From Nageia nagi (Eukaryota; Pinophyta): a stretch of DNA of 64,000 bases. The notes beneath the pieces are model-generated. The model was not told where the DNA came from. It made no database searches and was given only the letters and a program-made list of their open reading frames with translations. Positions 9,739 to 22,139 of this stretch are shown here, piece by piece (within the stretch, counting starts at the first letter, position 1; every line of letters starts with the position of its first letter). The DNA lies in contig JBITNC010000001.1 in NCBI GenBank assembly GCA_050084985.1, positions 52,638,001 to 52,702,000 on the forward strand. Direction: 5' to 3'. The position numbers and the translations under genes were made by a program.

Positions 9739-12378
9739 ACCTTGGAGGCTCCTCTTCACATCCTTGGTGTGGAAGCTCTTCTTCAACATCTTAGAGGTTC
9801 TCCATCCTTCTTCATCTCTTGAGGTTTACTTTTATTATTTGAGGTATACACAAGAAAAGGTATAAATATCTTTTTTATTATTATTATTTTGTGTGATACT
9901 AACATTTTTTTTTAAATATGTTGGTTCATTTTTTTCTTAAAATGATGTAATTGGTTACTAACCTTTTTTTTTGCAACTTTCTTATTACTTAGAATATTAC
10001 TAATTTATTAAAAAAAGGGGTTAGTATGCAAAAAAAAGAAATTTGTTTCAAATTATTTTTTGAGAAATAATATGACAAAAAATTTAAACTTATTTGAATT
10101 TTTTAAGAAATAATATACAAAGTTTAAAAAAGGGGGGGATATTGTATTTCAAAATTAAAAAAATATTTTTTTTCTCTCCTTACAAATCTTATTGAGGATT
10201 GTGATTCATGCCATGCCATGAAGATGCAAGGGGGTCTATAGTTCTATTTGTAGCTTCTAGGTATCTATCCCTAAGCCTTCATAGAATCTTCTCAATCGTA
10301 GCTGGCTCCCTCATGTTTGGTTGGTGCAACCTGTAAGCCACAACATGGCATTCATATCTCTTGGCCTTCCTCACATAGCCCTTACATCTCGTGCAATCTT
10401 TTTTTTCTATCTCTCCTGTACATGCTACTCCTCGTGCATCCTCACTAGTGGTGGTGCTAGCCCTTGTTTCTTATTCTTCTCCTCCTAAACATTTTTCCTT
10501 CCTCTCCACTCACCTTACAGTCCCTCACCATAGCCCTCTCGACCCTTCACACACACATCATAGCCCTACGCCTTTGAACACGTTTCTTTGCTCCTAAACC
10601 CTATATTTTTTTTAGACATAATCTCTTTTAAAAAAAAAAAAAAAATTGCACCCCTTCCCTTCAATGAGGTTCATTTAATTTTCCTTCTCTAAAGTTTTTT
10701 ATTTGGGGTTGCTTACACATCTCTTTTTTCAACCAACTTAGCGGGCTCTCATTTAATGATCTAGTTGATGCATTTATTTTTTTGTTGCTTACGAGAAAAC
10801 TAGTCATCATTTTAATAACTACCTACTTTAAATGCTTGGAGTGTTTAAGGGAATTTGATGTGCCTTAATGACTTAGTGTGCTTAAAAGAAAAATGCATTA
10901 ATCAAAGTGTTTATTTTATTTTTTTTCAAATATGCCAATTTTTTTTAAAAGAGATATTTTACTTAAGTATATTTTTAATGTCAAAATTAATTTTTTTTTA
11001 CTTGACATTAAAAGGTAATGCCTAGAAGTATTTATCATCATCATTGCTTACTAACTGTTAAAAATTAAAATGCATAATTCCTTTTTATGACATTATGATA
11101 GGTATTTATTTTTACCTTGAAGTAAAAGTACATTTGCAATTAGTTAAATATTTTTTTAAGTATTTATCATATTGCTTAAAGATCAATTTAAAGTAAAAGG
11201 AGGGGGAAATATTTGTGAAATTCCTTTACTTTAAAATTTTTAGGGACTTAGATTTTTTAAGTTAATAATGCATGCTTATTTTTAGGGGCTTAGATTTTTT
11301 TAAGTCAATAATGCATACTTAGAACTTATAATTCTTTTAAGTTAAAATTAATGCTTAGTACTTCAATTTTATACTTAAGTTAATGAATACTTATGCTTAA
11401 ATGATGCCTATTTAGTACTTAAATGCTTAAGTTAATAATGCATGCTCAAGGACTTAAAATTTTAAAGTTAATGCTTAGGACTTAAATTTTTAAATTGCAT
11501 ATAACTTAAATTACAGGTTGAGTATTTATTCTTATACAAGAATGGGCTTGTGCAAAATAAAGAATGTTCTAAAGATGTCATTTAGGGGTTGGTAAACAAA
11601 ATCCATTGAACACTTAAGTTTCAAACTTTTGAATGGATGATATTTTATTTATGCTCTTTACTTCATGTTTCATTTTTTGCTTTATTTGCTTATGTAAACA
11701 AAAATGCAAATATTGATATGAGCAACCCCCTAAAATGAACACATTTGCACGTATATTTTGCAACATGACTTGTTTAGGGAGCCATGAGCTGAGGACAGAT
11801 GGACTAGAGCCTTTAAGTTTGATGATCCAAGTGGTGAAAAGTCTATACTTCTTAATTACCCCTAATTCTTTTATTGGTTTGGATTTAACTCTATTAGGTG
11901 GACAGGCATGTGTGTAGTGATACCACATGTCCGCATATCCATTCAAGGATTATCATGATAACCTAAGAGGACAACTTGAAACCTAATCAAGATTAATAAT
12001 TTATTTGATCCAATAAATGTTAAAACCTTAAAAAATAGCTAGTACTTCTCTTTGTGAGAGTATATTACTGCCCAAGGAGAATTGGTTGAGGATTGGTAGT
12101 ACTTAGGCTCCTCTTGTGTGGGCATCCAAGTGAAGGCCTAATTTTAAATAATAAAATAAGCCTCAACAATATTACTCTACATCTACTGTTCTTGAGATGA
12201 GAAATGTATTTGGATACATGGGTTATTATTTGAATTATAAAACATTTACACTTGTGAATCAAATCAAGCATATTTTTTTGTGTTAAATGTAACACGTATT
12301 ATTTACTTGGTTAAAAATTAATATTTAATATTATTTATTGAAACCATATGCTTATTATTCCACATTCTTGTGTAAGAA
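9739..12378 (+). other. Long leader of copia copy B (about 2.6 kb)
   Basis: No long ORF. It contains T- and A-runs, a pyrimidine- and GC-richer block at about 10200-10600, then AT-rich sequence repeating short ACTTAA/TTAAGT motifs (about 10850-11510). The last 0.9 kb is conserved with copies A and D. A leader this long is unusual for copia, where gag often starts within a few hundred bases of the primer site. The GC block differs in sequence from the one in copy D (56285-56930), although both occupy the same place. Confidence 0.6.
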
Positions 12379-15229
12379 ATGGGAGAATCCTTTTTACCCA
12401 AACATATTATTGATGGTTCCAACCATAGGATTTGAGAACCATGGATGTGAGCTAAATTGTAGGTAAAGAAGCTTTAACAAATAATGAATGAGTACCTTGT
12501 ACCAACTACAGATGAGAAGACACTAGAGGCTTACAACACAAAGAATGAGTTGGCAACCTCTATGATTTATTATGCAGTTTTAGATGATGTGGTCCTAATG
12601 ATTTCCTCTTCAACATCAGCAAAGGAAGCATGGGATAAGCTTAAGCAAATTTACTTTGGTTTAAAATTTTCAATAAGGTTTACTATACTCTAAAAGTTAC
12701 TTCAATCTCGTCAAGAGAAAGATGAAAATATGGCTATCTACTTAAACAAAATCATTGACTTAAGGACCCAACTTGTTGCTTACGAGTGCAATTGGATCAA
12801 TGATGAGTTCATGGTCTTCATCATTCTTCAAAGCCTCTCTTCAAAGTTTAGAAACTTTGTAATGGTTATAGAAACAAGGCTTGATGATGAAGAAGAAGTC
12901 TTCTCCTTTGAGAACCTTTCAAGGCACCTATTGAAGCATGAGAAAACCCTTAACAATAAGGTGTTAATTTCTTCTCTTAAAGATAATAATGTTGCTCTTG
13001 GAATAACCAAAACTTCTTTTAAGAAGAAATTAAACCATCAAAGGAAATCTTATCCTTCTTCCTCTAAAAGGTTTGAGAAAAGAGGAAATGGTTACAATAG
13101 TAGTAAGAACAACAAAAACAACAACCATAGCAGCAAGAACAACGACAACAATAATCATTTCAAGCAAAGAGATGAAAAAGGCAAAGTAAACACTTCTTAT
13201 CCTAAGAAAATTTTTGATAGCTATTGTAACTATTATGGCATTCAAGGTCATAAAGAAATTGATTGCTATAAAAAAAAGCGAGGAAAATGATAAAGGTAAT
13301 AAAAATGTAAAGAACTATAAAGAAAAGAAAAATATTCATGTTAATTTTGCTACAGTGCTCTACTCCATGTCTCGCTCTTTTTCAACTAAATGGATTGTTG
13401 GCTCTGTTTGCACTAATCACCTATGCTTTGAAAAAAAAAGTTTGAGAACTTTTACAAGTATAAAAAAAATGCCATTATGATAGGTGATAACTTTACCTTT
13501 GAAGTCCAAGGAATTGGGAGTATGCTAATTCACAGAAAGGTTCTTGAAAATGTTCTCTATGTTTCTAAGTTAAGGATGAACCTTCTCTTCATAATCCAAA
13601 TTGCTAGAAAAGGGTACTCTTTTGAGTTCAACTCTCAATCCTATTGCATTAAGAAAGGACTTACCACTTTGGTTAAAGGATCTATGAAAGATAACCTATA
13701 CATTGTGGATCAAGTTTTATCAAAAATGTGTTTTTTTTTAGTGTATGTTTTATAGGTAATATTTGGCACCATCATTTAGGGCACATTACCCACAAGAGTA
13801 TTCAAGTCATGAAAGACCATGAACTTATGGAAGGTTTGCCTTCAATTTCTCTTTCAGTTGGTCTATGCAAGAAATGCATTCTTGGCAAGATGCATAGATA
13901 AAAATTTGAAAAAGATAAAGCAATAAGAGCATCTCAACCTCTTCAACTTATGCATTCAAATTTGATGGGTTTATTTCAAACTAAATCACTTGGAAGAGCA
14001 TCTTACATCTTGACCTTTATTGATGACTTAGTAGGATGACCTTTGGGTATCTACTTGAGCACAAGGATCAAACTTTTGAGAGTTTTAAAGTTTTTAAGGC
14101 CTTTATTGAGAATTAAACTAACCTTAAAATCAAGATGTTGAGATCAGATAATTGGGGAGAATATAATAGCAATGAGTTCAATAACTATTATGCTAAGTAT
14201 GGAATCAAGAGACAATTTACAATTCCATACACTTCTCAGTAGAATAGTGTTGCTAAAAGAAAAAATAGAATAATTATGAAGATGGCTAGATACATGTTGG
14301 GTAATTTTTCTAAATTCTTATGGGGTGAAGCTGTGAGCACTGCTATTTACACCTTAAATAGGTGTACCACAAAAGTTGTTCAAATTAAAACTCCTTTTAA
14401 GGCATGGTCAGGAAGAAAACCTAACATTTCTCACCTTAAGGTGTTTGGTTGTGAAGCTTTCTCCTACATTATTTCTAAAAAAAAAGAAGAAGTTGAAAAA
14501 AAGAGCTAAAAAATGCATCTTTATAGGTTATGATAATTAGCATAGAGGCTACAGGCTCTACTCTCCAACTTAAAAAGTAGCATTCATTTCAAGGGATATA
14601 AAGTTCAATGAACTTCCTAAAAAATTTGCTTTTAATGAGGATGTTGATGATCCAAAGGACTCTTCTGTTGCTCCTAGCTGGTTGGATATTGATATAGATA
14701 TGTCACCTTAGGAACAAAATTCTTCAACACAAAAGGTAACATGGAGCATGACCTTAAACAAATCCTTAATTACCAAAATTTACAAGAAGCATGACCCTCA
14801 ACCTTCAAAGAAGCTTCTAAGCACGAGTGTTGGATGGAAGCCATGAAAGTTGAGTATGATGCGCTTATGAAAAACAAAATTTGGGACTTGATTCTTTATC
14901 CCAATAAAAAGAATATGATTCGTAATAAGTGGATCTACAAGATCAAGTTCAATTCAATAGGAGATATTGAGAAATACAAGGCAAGGTTAGTAGCTAAAGG
15001 TTTTGCATAAAAATACGATGTATATTATGAGGAAACTTTTACTCCCATGGCAAAGATGCCTACTCTAAGAGTTATCTTTGCCCTTTTTGCAGCTCAAGGA
15101 TGGAAACTTTTTCAACTTAATGTCAAGAGTGCATTTCTAAATGGTGATTTAGATGTGGAAATCTTCATGAATCAACTAGAAGGGTTTATTGTGGAAGGTA
15201 AAGATTTTTTTATGTGCAAGCTAAAGAAA
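12379..15229 (+). pseudogene. Decayed gag-pol of copia copy B, truncated by gap
   Basis: The start is ATG 12379 (MGESFLPKHII), followed by stops that disable the first 35 codons. The longest open gag pieces are 12484-12693 and 12730-13290. The zinc knuckle near 13220 reads C-N-Y-Y-...-H-...-C, so its second Cys is lost. The protease motif near 13395 is W-I-V-G-S-V-C-T-N-H, with both the catalytic Asp and the Gly of DSG changed. In the integrase region (13760-14510) the first catalytic Asp is Asn (H-S-N-L-M-G near 13950), while the LRSDN motif is near 14140. Reverse transcriptase starts near 14830 and is open from 15047 (MAKMPTLRVIFALF...QLNVKSAFLNGD) to the gap. It is non-functional and is annotated by comparison with G and the other copies. 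Confidence 0.85.
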
Positions 15230-15329
15230 NNNNNNNNNNNNNNNNNNNNNNNNNNNNNNNNNNNNNNNNNNNNNNNNNNNNNNNNNNNNNNNNNNNNNNN
15301 NNNNNNNNNNNNNNNNNNNNNNNNNNNNN
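15230..15329. other. Assembly gap (100 N)
   Basis: Exactly 100 N. It separates plus-strand copy B, cut within reverse transcriptase, from minus-strand element G, cut just before its C-terminus. It must hide at least the rest of B and the 3' LTR of G, so the true gap is probably several kilobases. Confidence 0.95.
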
Positions 15330-18300
15330 TAGTATCATAAACTGAGTTTTGTCTACTCCTTTGGTAAATAAATCCGCTATATTCTCCTTGGTGTTGATGT
15401 GTTCCAAATCAACAATCTTCTTCTCCACCATGTCTCTAATGAAATGGTATTTCATATCAAAATGTTTGGACCTGCTGTGATGTACTGGATTGTTTGCAAG
15501 TTGAATTGCACTAGCATTATCACAAAACAACTTAGTAGCATCTTTTTGTTGCTCACCAAGTTCTTCAAAAATCTTTCTCAACCATAATGCTTGGGTGCTT
15601 GCACTTGTGATTGCAATGTATTCTGCCTCTGTAGAAGATAGTGCAACAGTTGTTTGCTTTTTAGAACTCCATGTGATTATTCCTGATCCAATGTTGAAGC
15701 AATTTTCAGAAGTAGACTTTCTATCATCAATATTGCTTCCCCAATCTGAATCACTATAGCCAACAAGTTTCACCTTGCTTTCTTTGTAGTAATGGATGCC
15801 AAAACCAATGGTGCCTTTGATGTACCTCATGATTCTCTTGGTAGCCTTCATGTGAGTCTCAGTAGGTTCACTCATGTACCTAGAAACAAAAGAAACAGCA
15901 CATGCAATATCTGGACGAGTATTAGTGAGAAACATAAGACTCCCAACCATACTCCTATATGTGGTGACATCTACCCTTTCACTACCATCTTCCTTACTCA
16001 ATAACTCCCCATGAGCAATTGGAGTAGGAACTGGTTTACAATTTTCCATGCCATATTTGGACAACATATCTTTGGCATATTTGGTTTGACAAATAAAAAT
16101 TTCACTATCATTTTGATACACTTCCATACCTAGGAAATAATGCATGAGACCTAGGTCTTTCATATCAAACTCTTTCATCATAGACTCTTTAAACTCTTTT
16201 TTCATCCTATCATTGCTTCCCATGTAAATCAAATCATCTACATACAAGCATACAATCATAATATCATTACATTTTTTTAAATAATAGAGAGTAGGCTCAC
16301 TCTTGCTTTTCACAAGACCATATTGATGAAAGTATCCATCAATCCTTGAGTACCAAGCTCTAGGAGCTTGTTTGAGGCCATACAAGGCCTTCTTCAATTT
16401 GTAGACCATGTCCTCTTTGCCTTTGATCTCAAATCCTTGAGGTTGCTGTACATATACCTCTTCTTGTATGTATCCATTCAAGAATGCACTCTTCACATCA
16501 AGGTGATGCACTCTCCATCCTTTTTGGGCAGCCAAGGATAGAACCAATCTAATTGTCTCTTGCCTTGTAACGGGTGCAAAAGTCTCTTCATAATCAATGC
16601 CATACTTTTGAGTGAAAGCTTTTGCCACTAGTCTTGCTTTGTGTTTTTGAATAGTGCCATTTGCATTATACTTTGTCTTGTAGACCCACTTGGAGCCTAC
16701 TACCTTCTTTCCTTGTGGAAGCTCAACTAGCTCCCAAGTATCATTTTCCTTGATGGAATCCATCTCCTCTTGCATTGCTTTCATCCACAAATCATTAGTA
16801 CATGCAATTTCATAACAAGAAGGTTCAACATTAATTATACTCATCAAAGCATAATTTACCACATCACCTTTTGGTTCATCATCATTGCTATCTCCATACA
16901 AGTACATATTTTGAAGATTATTAACAACACTTTCCATTTCTTTAGCTTGTGCTCTTGTTATTCTTCTACCAAAGTTTTGATCAAGCATTTGTGATGATGG
17001 ATGATCAATCAAAAATTGCTTATGTTTCTTTAAATTTATTTTTGCTTCCTCCAAAGAACCATCACTTGAGGATTTTGAACTTGGTGAAGAACATGGACTA
17101 GAATTGAAAGAACTTACGTGATTGCCATCTTGAGGTATCTTTGCTTGCTTGAGCTGAATCTTTGCTTGCACATTTGGAGAGACACTATTATTGGAATCAC
17201 CATCCAAATAGTATTTTTGATGACCCCATGCTCCCCCTTCATCAAAAATCACATCTCTAGATACAATAAGCTTTTCAGTTTTTGGATTGTACAATCTCCA
17301 TGCTTTGGTATTTTCACAATACCCAATAAAGATACATGGTTCACTTTTTGCATCAAGCTTTTGCCTATTTTCTTTTGGAACATGAGCATAGGCTAAACAA
17401 CCAAAAACTTTCAAATGTGCAACAGTTGGCTTTTTGCCATACCAAGCTTCATATGGTGTCACCCCATCCAAGCTAGAGGTAGGACATCTATTCAAGAGAT
17501 ACATGGCTGTCCTAATTGCCTCCCCCCAATACATATTTGATAAATTCTTAGTTTGGAGCATACTTCTAGCCATATTATTCAAGGTTCTATTCTTTCTTTC
17601 AGCCACTCCATTTTGTTGTGGTGTGTATGCACTTGTTAATTGCCTTTTAATTCCACAATTATTACAAAAATTGAAGAATTCATTAGAACAAAATTCACCT
17701 CCTCTATCACTTCTTAAACACTTGATTGCATGCCCACTTTCATTTTCCACTTTTATTTTGAATTCTTTGAATTTATCAAATGTTTCATCTTTAGTTTTCA
17801 AGAGGTACACCCAACACATTCTTGAAAAATCATCAATGAAAGTGAGGAAGTAGTAGTTCTTACCAAGACTTTGAGTTTTCATAGGTCCACACAAATCAAT
17901 ATGCACCAATTGTAGGGGATAGGAAGCCCTCCATGCTTGATCTTTTGGAAAGCTTTTCCTTGAATGCTTTCCCAATACACATCCTTCACAAATCTTCTTT
18001 GGATCATCTACTTTTGGAAGCCCATAAACCATCTCTTGAGAAGCCAATGTTTTCAAACTTGAGAAATTTAAATGCCCATATCTCAAGTGCCACAACCAAT
18101 TTTTATTATCAATAGCCACATGTGCAAAATTGGTACCTTGCTCCCCAAATTTGAGAGGGAACAATCTATTTTTGGTCATTGGAACAGTAGTAACAAGCCT
18201 ATTCCCATTATCAAAAATCTTGCAAGCATTCTTTGCAAATAAAAGACTATAATTGTGCTCCATCATTTGACCAACACTCAAGAGATTATGCTTCAAATTG

Positions 18301-19427
18301 GGAATATGATAAACATCCTTTACCTTCTTAATACCTTCTTTGGTGTGCACATCCATAGCTCCAATGCCTTCAACATGCAAGGCTTTATCATCTCCAAGAG
18401 TGATCTTGGACTTATATGAGTTGTTGATTGAAGAAAATAATTCTCCATTACCAGTCATATGACTGCTACAACCAATATCAAGAAGCCATGTTTGTCCCAT
18501 GTTTTGATCAGATTTTCCATATGATAAGAAAAGTGAAGAAGGCTCTCCTTCCTCTCCATAGTTTGCACTCTCCTTTGCTTCATTTGCAACCTTTGTTCTA
18601 CATTCCTTCTCAAAGTGTCCATATCTATGGCAATAGTAACATTGCTTGTTACTTTTATCACCTCTTCCACTTCCTCTACCTTGAGGACCTTTTCTTCCTC
18701 TTCCTCTTCCTCTAAAGGGAGATCTTCCTCTACCTCTTCCATGGCCTTTGGCTTGGCCACTAGTTTCACCCTCTTTGGATGAAAAAGCTTTTTCTTCCAT
18801 GCCTCCAAGATGTGGAGTTGAAGAAAACCTTTCCTCATGAGACATTAATGATCCTATGAGTTGATCATAGGTGAGAGTAGATAGATCCTTACTCTCCTCA
18901 ATCACAATGGAGACTTGGGTCCACTTGGGAAAAAGTGTTCTCAACACCTTTTTTACAATCACCTCATTCTCTACTTCTTCTCCAAGAGCTCTCATTTTGT
19001 CTACACAAATCTTGGCTCTCAAACAATAGTCTCCAACCTTCTCATCTTCTCTCATCCTGAGATTTTCAAACTCCATTTTGAGAGTTTGCAACCTCACTTG
19101 CTTGACTTGTTTGCTACCTTCATAGCTCTCCTTCAAGACTTTCCAAGCTTCTTGGGCTGAAGTGCAATGTGTGATTCTTGGATAAATGGATTCATCTAAG
19201 GCAGCTTGAATGAAGTACATTGCCATGCTATTCTTCTTTTGTGCCTCCTTCAAGGTTTGCTTTTGGGCAGCTGGAACTAGACTCCAATCAGTAGGTTCAT
19301 CATAGCCTTCTTCTATGGTATCCCAATAGCCTTTACCAATGAGCAAATGCCTTATTTTGGTAGACCAATAATCATAGTTCTCTCCTTTGAATTATGGAAT
19401 TGGAACATTCCCATTTGAATTTGCCAT
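15330..19427 (-). pseudogene. Copia gag-pol polyprotein of G, one stop at codon 12, C-terminus in gap
   Basis: The likely start is ATG 19427-19425 (MANSNGNVPIP), with a TAA at codon 12 (19394-19392) where a CAA Gln would fit. From there about 1,354 codons stay open. Order on the minus strand: gag (UBN2-type, 19346-18800), Gly/Arg-rich linker, zinc knuckle CX2CX4HX4C (CYYCHRYGHFEKEC, near 18620), protease (WLLDIGCSSHMTG near 18470, DSG changed to DIG), pre-integrase WH...H and CEGC, integrase (HIDLCGP, FIDDFSR, LRSDRGGEF, TPQQNGVAERKNRT), reverse transcriptase (YEETFAPV, LDVKSAFLNG, YGLKQAPRAWY, YVDD intact near 16235) and RNase H (SDSDWG, SSTEAEYIA), ending ADLFTKGVDK just before the gap. Known function of the family: packaging, processing, reverse transcription and integration. 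The early stop and DIG protease suggest this copy is inactive. The lineage looks Tork-like, but that is a guess. Confidence 0.93.
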
Positions 19428-19544
19428 TGCTACAATCACAATTGACAATCTTCTTCCAAGAGTTGTTGGATCCTCCTAAAATGAAGCTTTCAAAACTTCA
19501 TACAAGTCACCTCACTCACTACTCAATCCCAATAGATTGAACTA

Positions 19545-19556
19545 GCTCTGATACCA
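19545..19556 (-). other. Primer binding site, initiator tRNA-Met (element G)
   Basis: The minus strand reads TGGTATCAGAGC, a perfect match to the plant initiator tRNA-Met primer site, three bases from the LTR end. Confidence 0.92.
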
Positions 19557-19559
19557 CAA

Positions 19560-20091
19560 TGAGAGAAATAATGGAGCTTACAGTCCATTATTTATTGATT
19601 TCAATATATAGCCTTGAGTTCTCTAACAATGGAATCCACAAGGTTTACAAACTTACAAATAAGAAGTTAGAGAATTTACCATTCTCAACAACACTACAAA
19701 CCATAGCCATCTCAGTCCAAGAGAAATAGCTAAACATGTGATTACAATACTCCAAACATAACTTAAAACATGCCTAATACGATGACAAATAAACCCCTAA
19801 AGTATGAAGACAAAACAGTCAATAACAAGAAAGTTATTACAAAAACAAACACATTCTGCCCGCACACTATCGTTTTCTTTACACAGTGATCGGAAACGAT
19901 CTTATAGGATCAACGATGATCGACAGACAGTCGACGGCAAGTGGTAATGATGATCAGCGATGTTTTGTAGCGATCAACAACGATTGGTGGAGATCGATGA
20001 CGATTGGTGGAGATCGACGGTGATCTCTGTCATAGGCAGATTTATTCCAGAATACTAAAAAAACACATATTATGGAGTCAAAACTCCAACA
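19560..20091 (-). repeat. 5' LTR of element G (532 bp)
   Basis: On the minus strand it runs TGTTGGAGTTTTGAC...CTCTCA, with the primer site just beyond. It shows no sequence similarity to the A-E LTRs apart from the termini. Its U3 part contains a GATC-rich repeat cluster (19886-20027). Confidence 0.88.
19886..20027. promoter_or_regulatory. GATC-rich repeat cluster in U3 of element G
   Basis: Nine GATC sites in about 140 bases, mostly in CGAT/GATCG contexts, including two adjacent 20-bp units (19981-20000 and 20001-20020) that differ only near their ends. The cluster lies 65-205 bases from the LTR start on the minus strand, upstream of where transcription should begin. That is the usual place for enhancer repeats in plant copia LTRs. 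A regulatory role is inference. Confidence 0.5.
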
Positions 20092-20699
20092 GTGTGGATG
20101 GAGCTAGGTGGGGTCCACGGTTGGGTAGCACAAAGGAGAGGAGCTAGGGAGGAGTGGGGGTGCACAAAGGGGTGGCTCTAAGGAGGAGCACACATGGAGG
20201 CACAAAGGAGAGGTGGTGTGGGTGGCATCAAGAAGGTACATGGGATAGGAGGGGTGCATTATGTAGGAGGTCAAGGTCCAGATGTCAGAAAATAAATGCA
20301 AGGGTTGAGACAAACTCAGTCTTCTCCAAAATGATGCTTGAGCTTCAAAAAAATGCACAGACAACCTCAAGAAGTGTAACATCATTCAAGATTACTTACA
20401 TAAATTTTGAGAAAACCACCAACGTACTATAAAAATCTCTCTCCAAAACCATATATTAGTCTTCAAAAATCTTATTTACAAACTCAAACTTCAAATCTAC
20501 ATAACTTCAACATTTTTGCTCCAAAGTAGATATTGTTATAGATCAAAATGAACAAAACGATGAGAGGAATCCAAAAATGAGCTTACAGATAGATTTTGAT
20601 AAACAAAATTTGTAAAAAAATGCAAGAAAATGATTTCGAAATTTTTTTAGATAGAGTTACTCTTTGATTCTCATGGGGTTAAAGAGTGAAAACCTCATA

Positions 20700-20711
20700 G
20701 CTCTGATACTA
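20700..20711 (-). other. Degenerate tRNA-Met primer site (element H)
   Basis: The minus strand reads TAGTATCAGAGC, one base off TGGTATCAGAGC, one base from the TG/CA boundary of the H LTR. Confidence 0.65.
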
Positions 20712-20712
20712 A

Positions 20713-20950
20713 TGCCAAGCTGAATAACTCCAAGATCAAAAAGTGTTGTATTAGGTTAGAATATTATCTTAATATATTTGGAGAATGACTCTTTAGCTTC
20801 ACCTTCTTGGTTGAGATACAATGTAACTCTTCATATTCTTCTAGAAAAGACTCTCTAAATTCTAGCACACACAAAGCTACGAATTTACTAAATATAGTAA
20901 CTAATACTATACTATCTATACCATAATCCCTAAGGATTAGGTGTCTAACA
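20713..20950 (-). repeat. Short LTR of element H (238 bp)
   Basis: On the minus strand it starts TGTTAGACACC and ends GGCA beside the degenerate primer site. The termini and the adjacent primer site are the only support; no second copy is in the window. Confidence 0.6.
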
Positions 20951-22139
20951 ATTTAAAAAATATAAAAAATTCTATGTATTTTAGATATTGCAATTAACAT
21001 TAAATATTTCTTAAGAAGACCTTTCTATTTCCAAAATCCCTTTCCTTTGTATGGATTATACACAACTCATATTTTTTAATAATATCATTGATATTTGCAC
21101 TTACATAATTTTCCAAATCACCACTTGTACATTATATCATATATTGTATTTTTAATTATTTTTTTCTATAATTTCCCACCATTTTTTTTTTAATATCTTT
21201 AACTTTATCCATGATATGACTAATCAAAATCATTTACTATTTATTAATTAAGTTTAGCAATTAATATTAATATTTACTTTTTATTGAATTTTACTATTGA
21301 AAGAAAGAAAGAAAGGAAGTTTTATTAATATCCACAAGAGACCAAGGGTGGTCTATGGGACAATTGTATGGGGAGTACAATGTATGTCATGGCTGGTGAG
21401 AATTGAACACGAGACTCAAGATGCAACAAGGTCTGCATGTAACTAATTCAACCCACAGGACAATTGAGAACCAACTTATGGTCATACAATTATGCTTTTC
21501 AATAAATAATGATTATGATGTCATGTTGACACTATTCTTATTATGTTGTTATTCCTTAATGGTGGTGCATCTTACATATGGTGGATGCTTTCTAGTAAGC
21601 TATGTGTTCAAATATCCTTAAAAACCGCTTGTTGGAACTTCTCAAGTGGAACATCACAACTCATAGGACCTCCACATTCCTCGAATAAAAAAGAATTACC
21701 TTAATCAAAAAATAAATAAAATATAAAATACTAAAATATGAGAAAATCAAATATGTTGATTTTATATATATTTTAAGATGATAAGATATTAAACTCAAAT
21801 TTTTAAATAAAATATAAAAATAATTAATTGAAATAAATATAAATACTTAATATATGTGAATAAAATTATGATAAAGTTACCCTCAAATTTAAAAGAAGAT
21901 GAAAAAAAGCATATTGAATTATAACAAATACCATCAAACCAAATTCAAATAAAAATATTTTTAATTATACATAAATGTTTTCAAATAAAAATATATATGA
22001 ATATAATATTGTAAATGAATATTTTCAAAAATTAATGAATTTATAATTTTTTTAATATTATAAATTATTTTTGAAGGTAATAAAAAGTATATATCCTTCG
22101 TATGTGACTGATAGAAAAAAAAATTACCGGTAAAGAAGG
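20951..22139. other. AT-rich DNA without genes
   Basis: Low-complexity AT-rich sequence with a short GAAA microsatellite (21299-21318). The ORF at 21403-21621 shows no recognisable domain. Confidence 0.45.

Larger units (their letters stand above)
9229..15229 (+). mobile_element. Ty1/copia retrotransposon copy B (plus), cut by a gap
   Basis: In order: 5' LTR (9229-9724), initiator tRNA-Met primer site (9727-9738), a leader of about 2.6 kb (9739-12378), and gag, protease, integrase and the start of reverse transcriptase (12379-15229). The sequence then runs into a 100-N gap. It belongs to the same family as A, C, D and E. No 3' LTR is visible; it would lie in the gap. Stops and frameshifts run through the coding part, so the copy is inactive. 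Confidence 0.87.
15330..20091 (-). mobile_element. Ty1/copia retrotransposon G (minus), 3' LTR lost in gap
   Basis: 5' LTR 19560-20091, primer site 19545-19556, a leader of only about 120 bases, then one long polyprotein frame (19427-15330) running into the gap. It differs from family A-E in LTR, leader and protein sequence and is far better preserved, so it is the youngest copia here. It interrupts the leader of element H (20092-20950). The base run after its LTR, GTGTG (20092-20096), is one half of the expected target duplication; the other half is hidden. Confidence 0.92.
20092..20950 (-). mobile_element. 5' end of an older LTR element H, interrupted by G
   Basis: A 238-bp LTR (20713-20950) and primer-site remnant (20700-20711), then internal sequence down to 20092, where element G's LTR begins. 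The internal part includes a G-rich block (20092-20290). ORFs in that block (20154-20432 plus, 20385-20104 minus) have biased composition and no recognisable domain. The rest of H should lie beyond G. Confidence 0.65.

Noticed and set aside
21390-21440. Possible Pol III B box (GTTCAATTC on minus)
   Set aside because: No matching A box at the right spacing and only a weak B box; not enough for a SINE or tRNA call.
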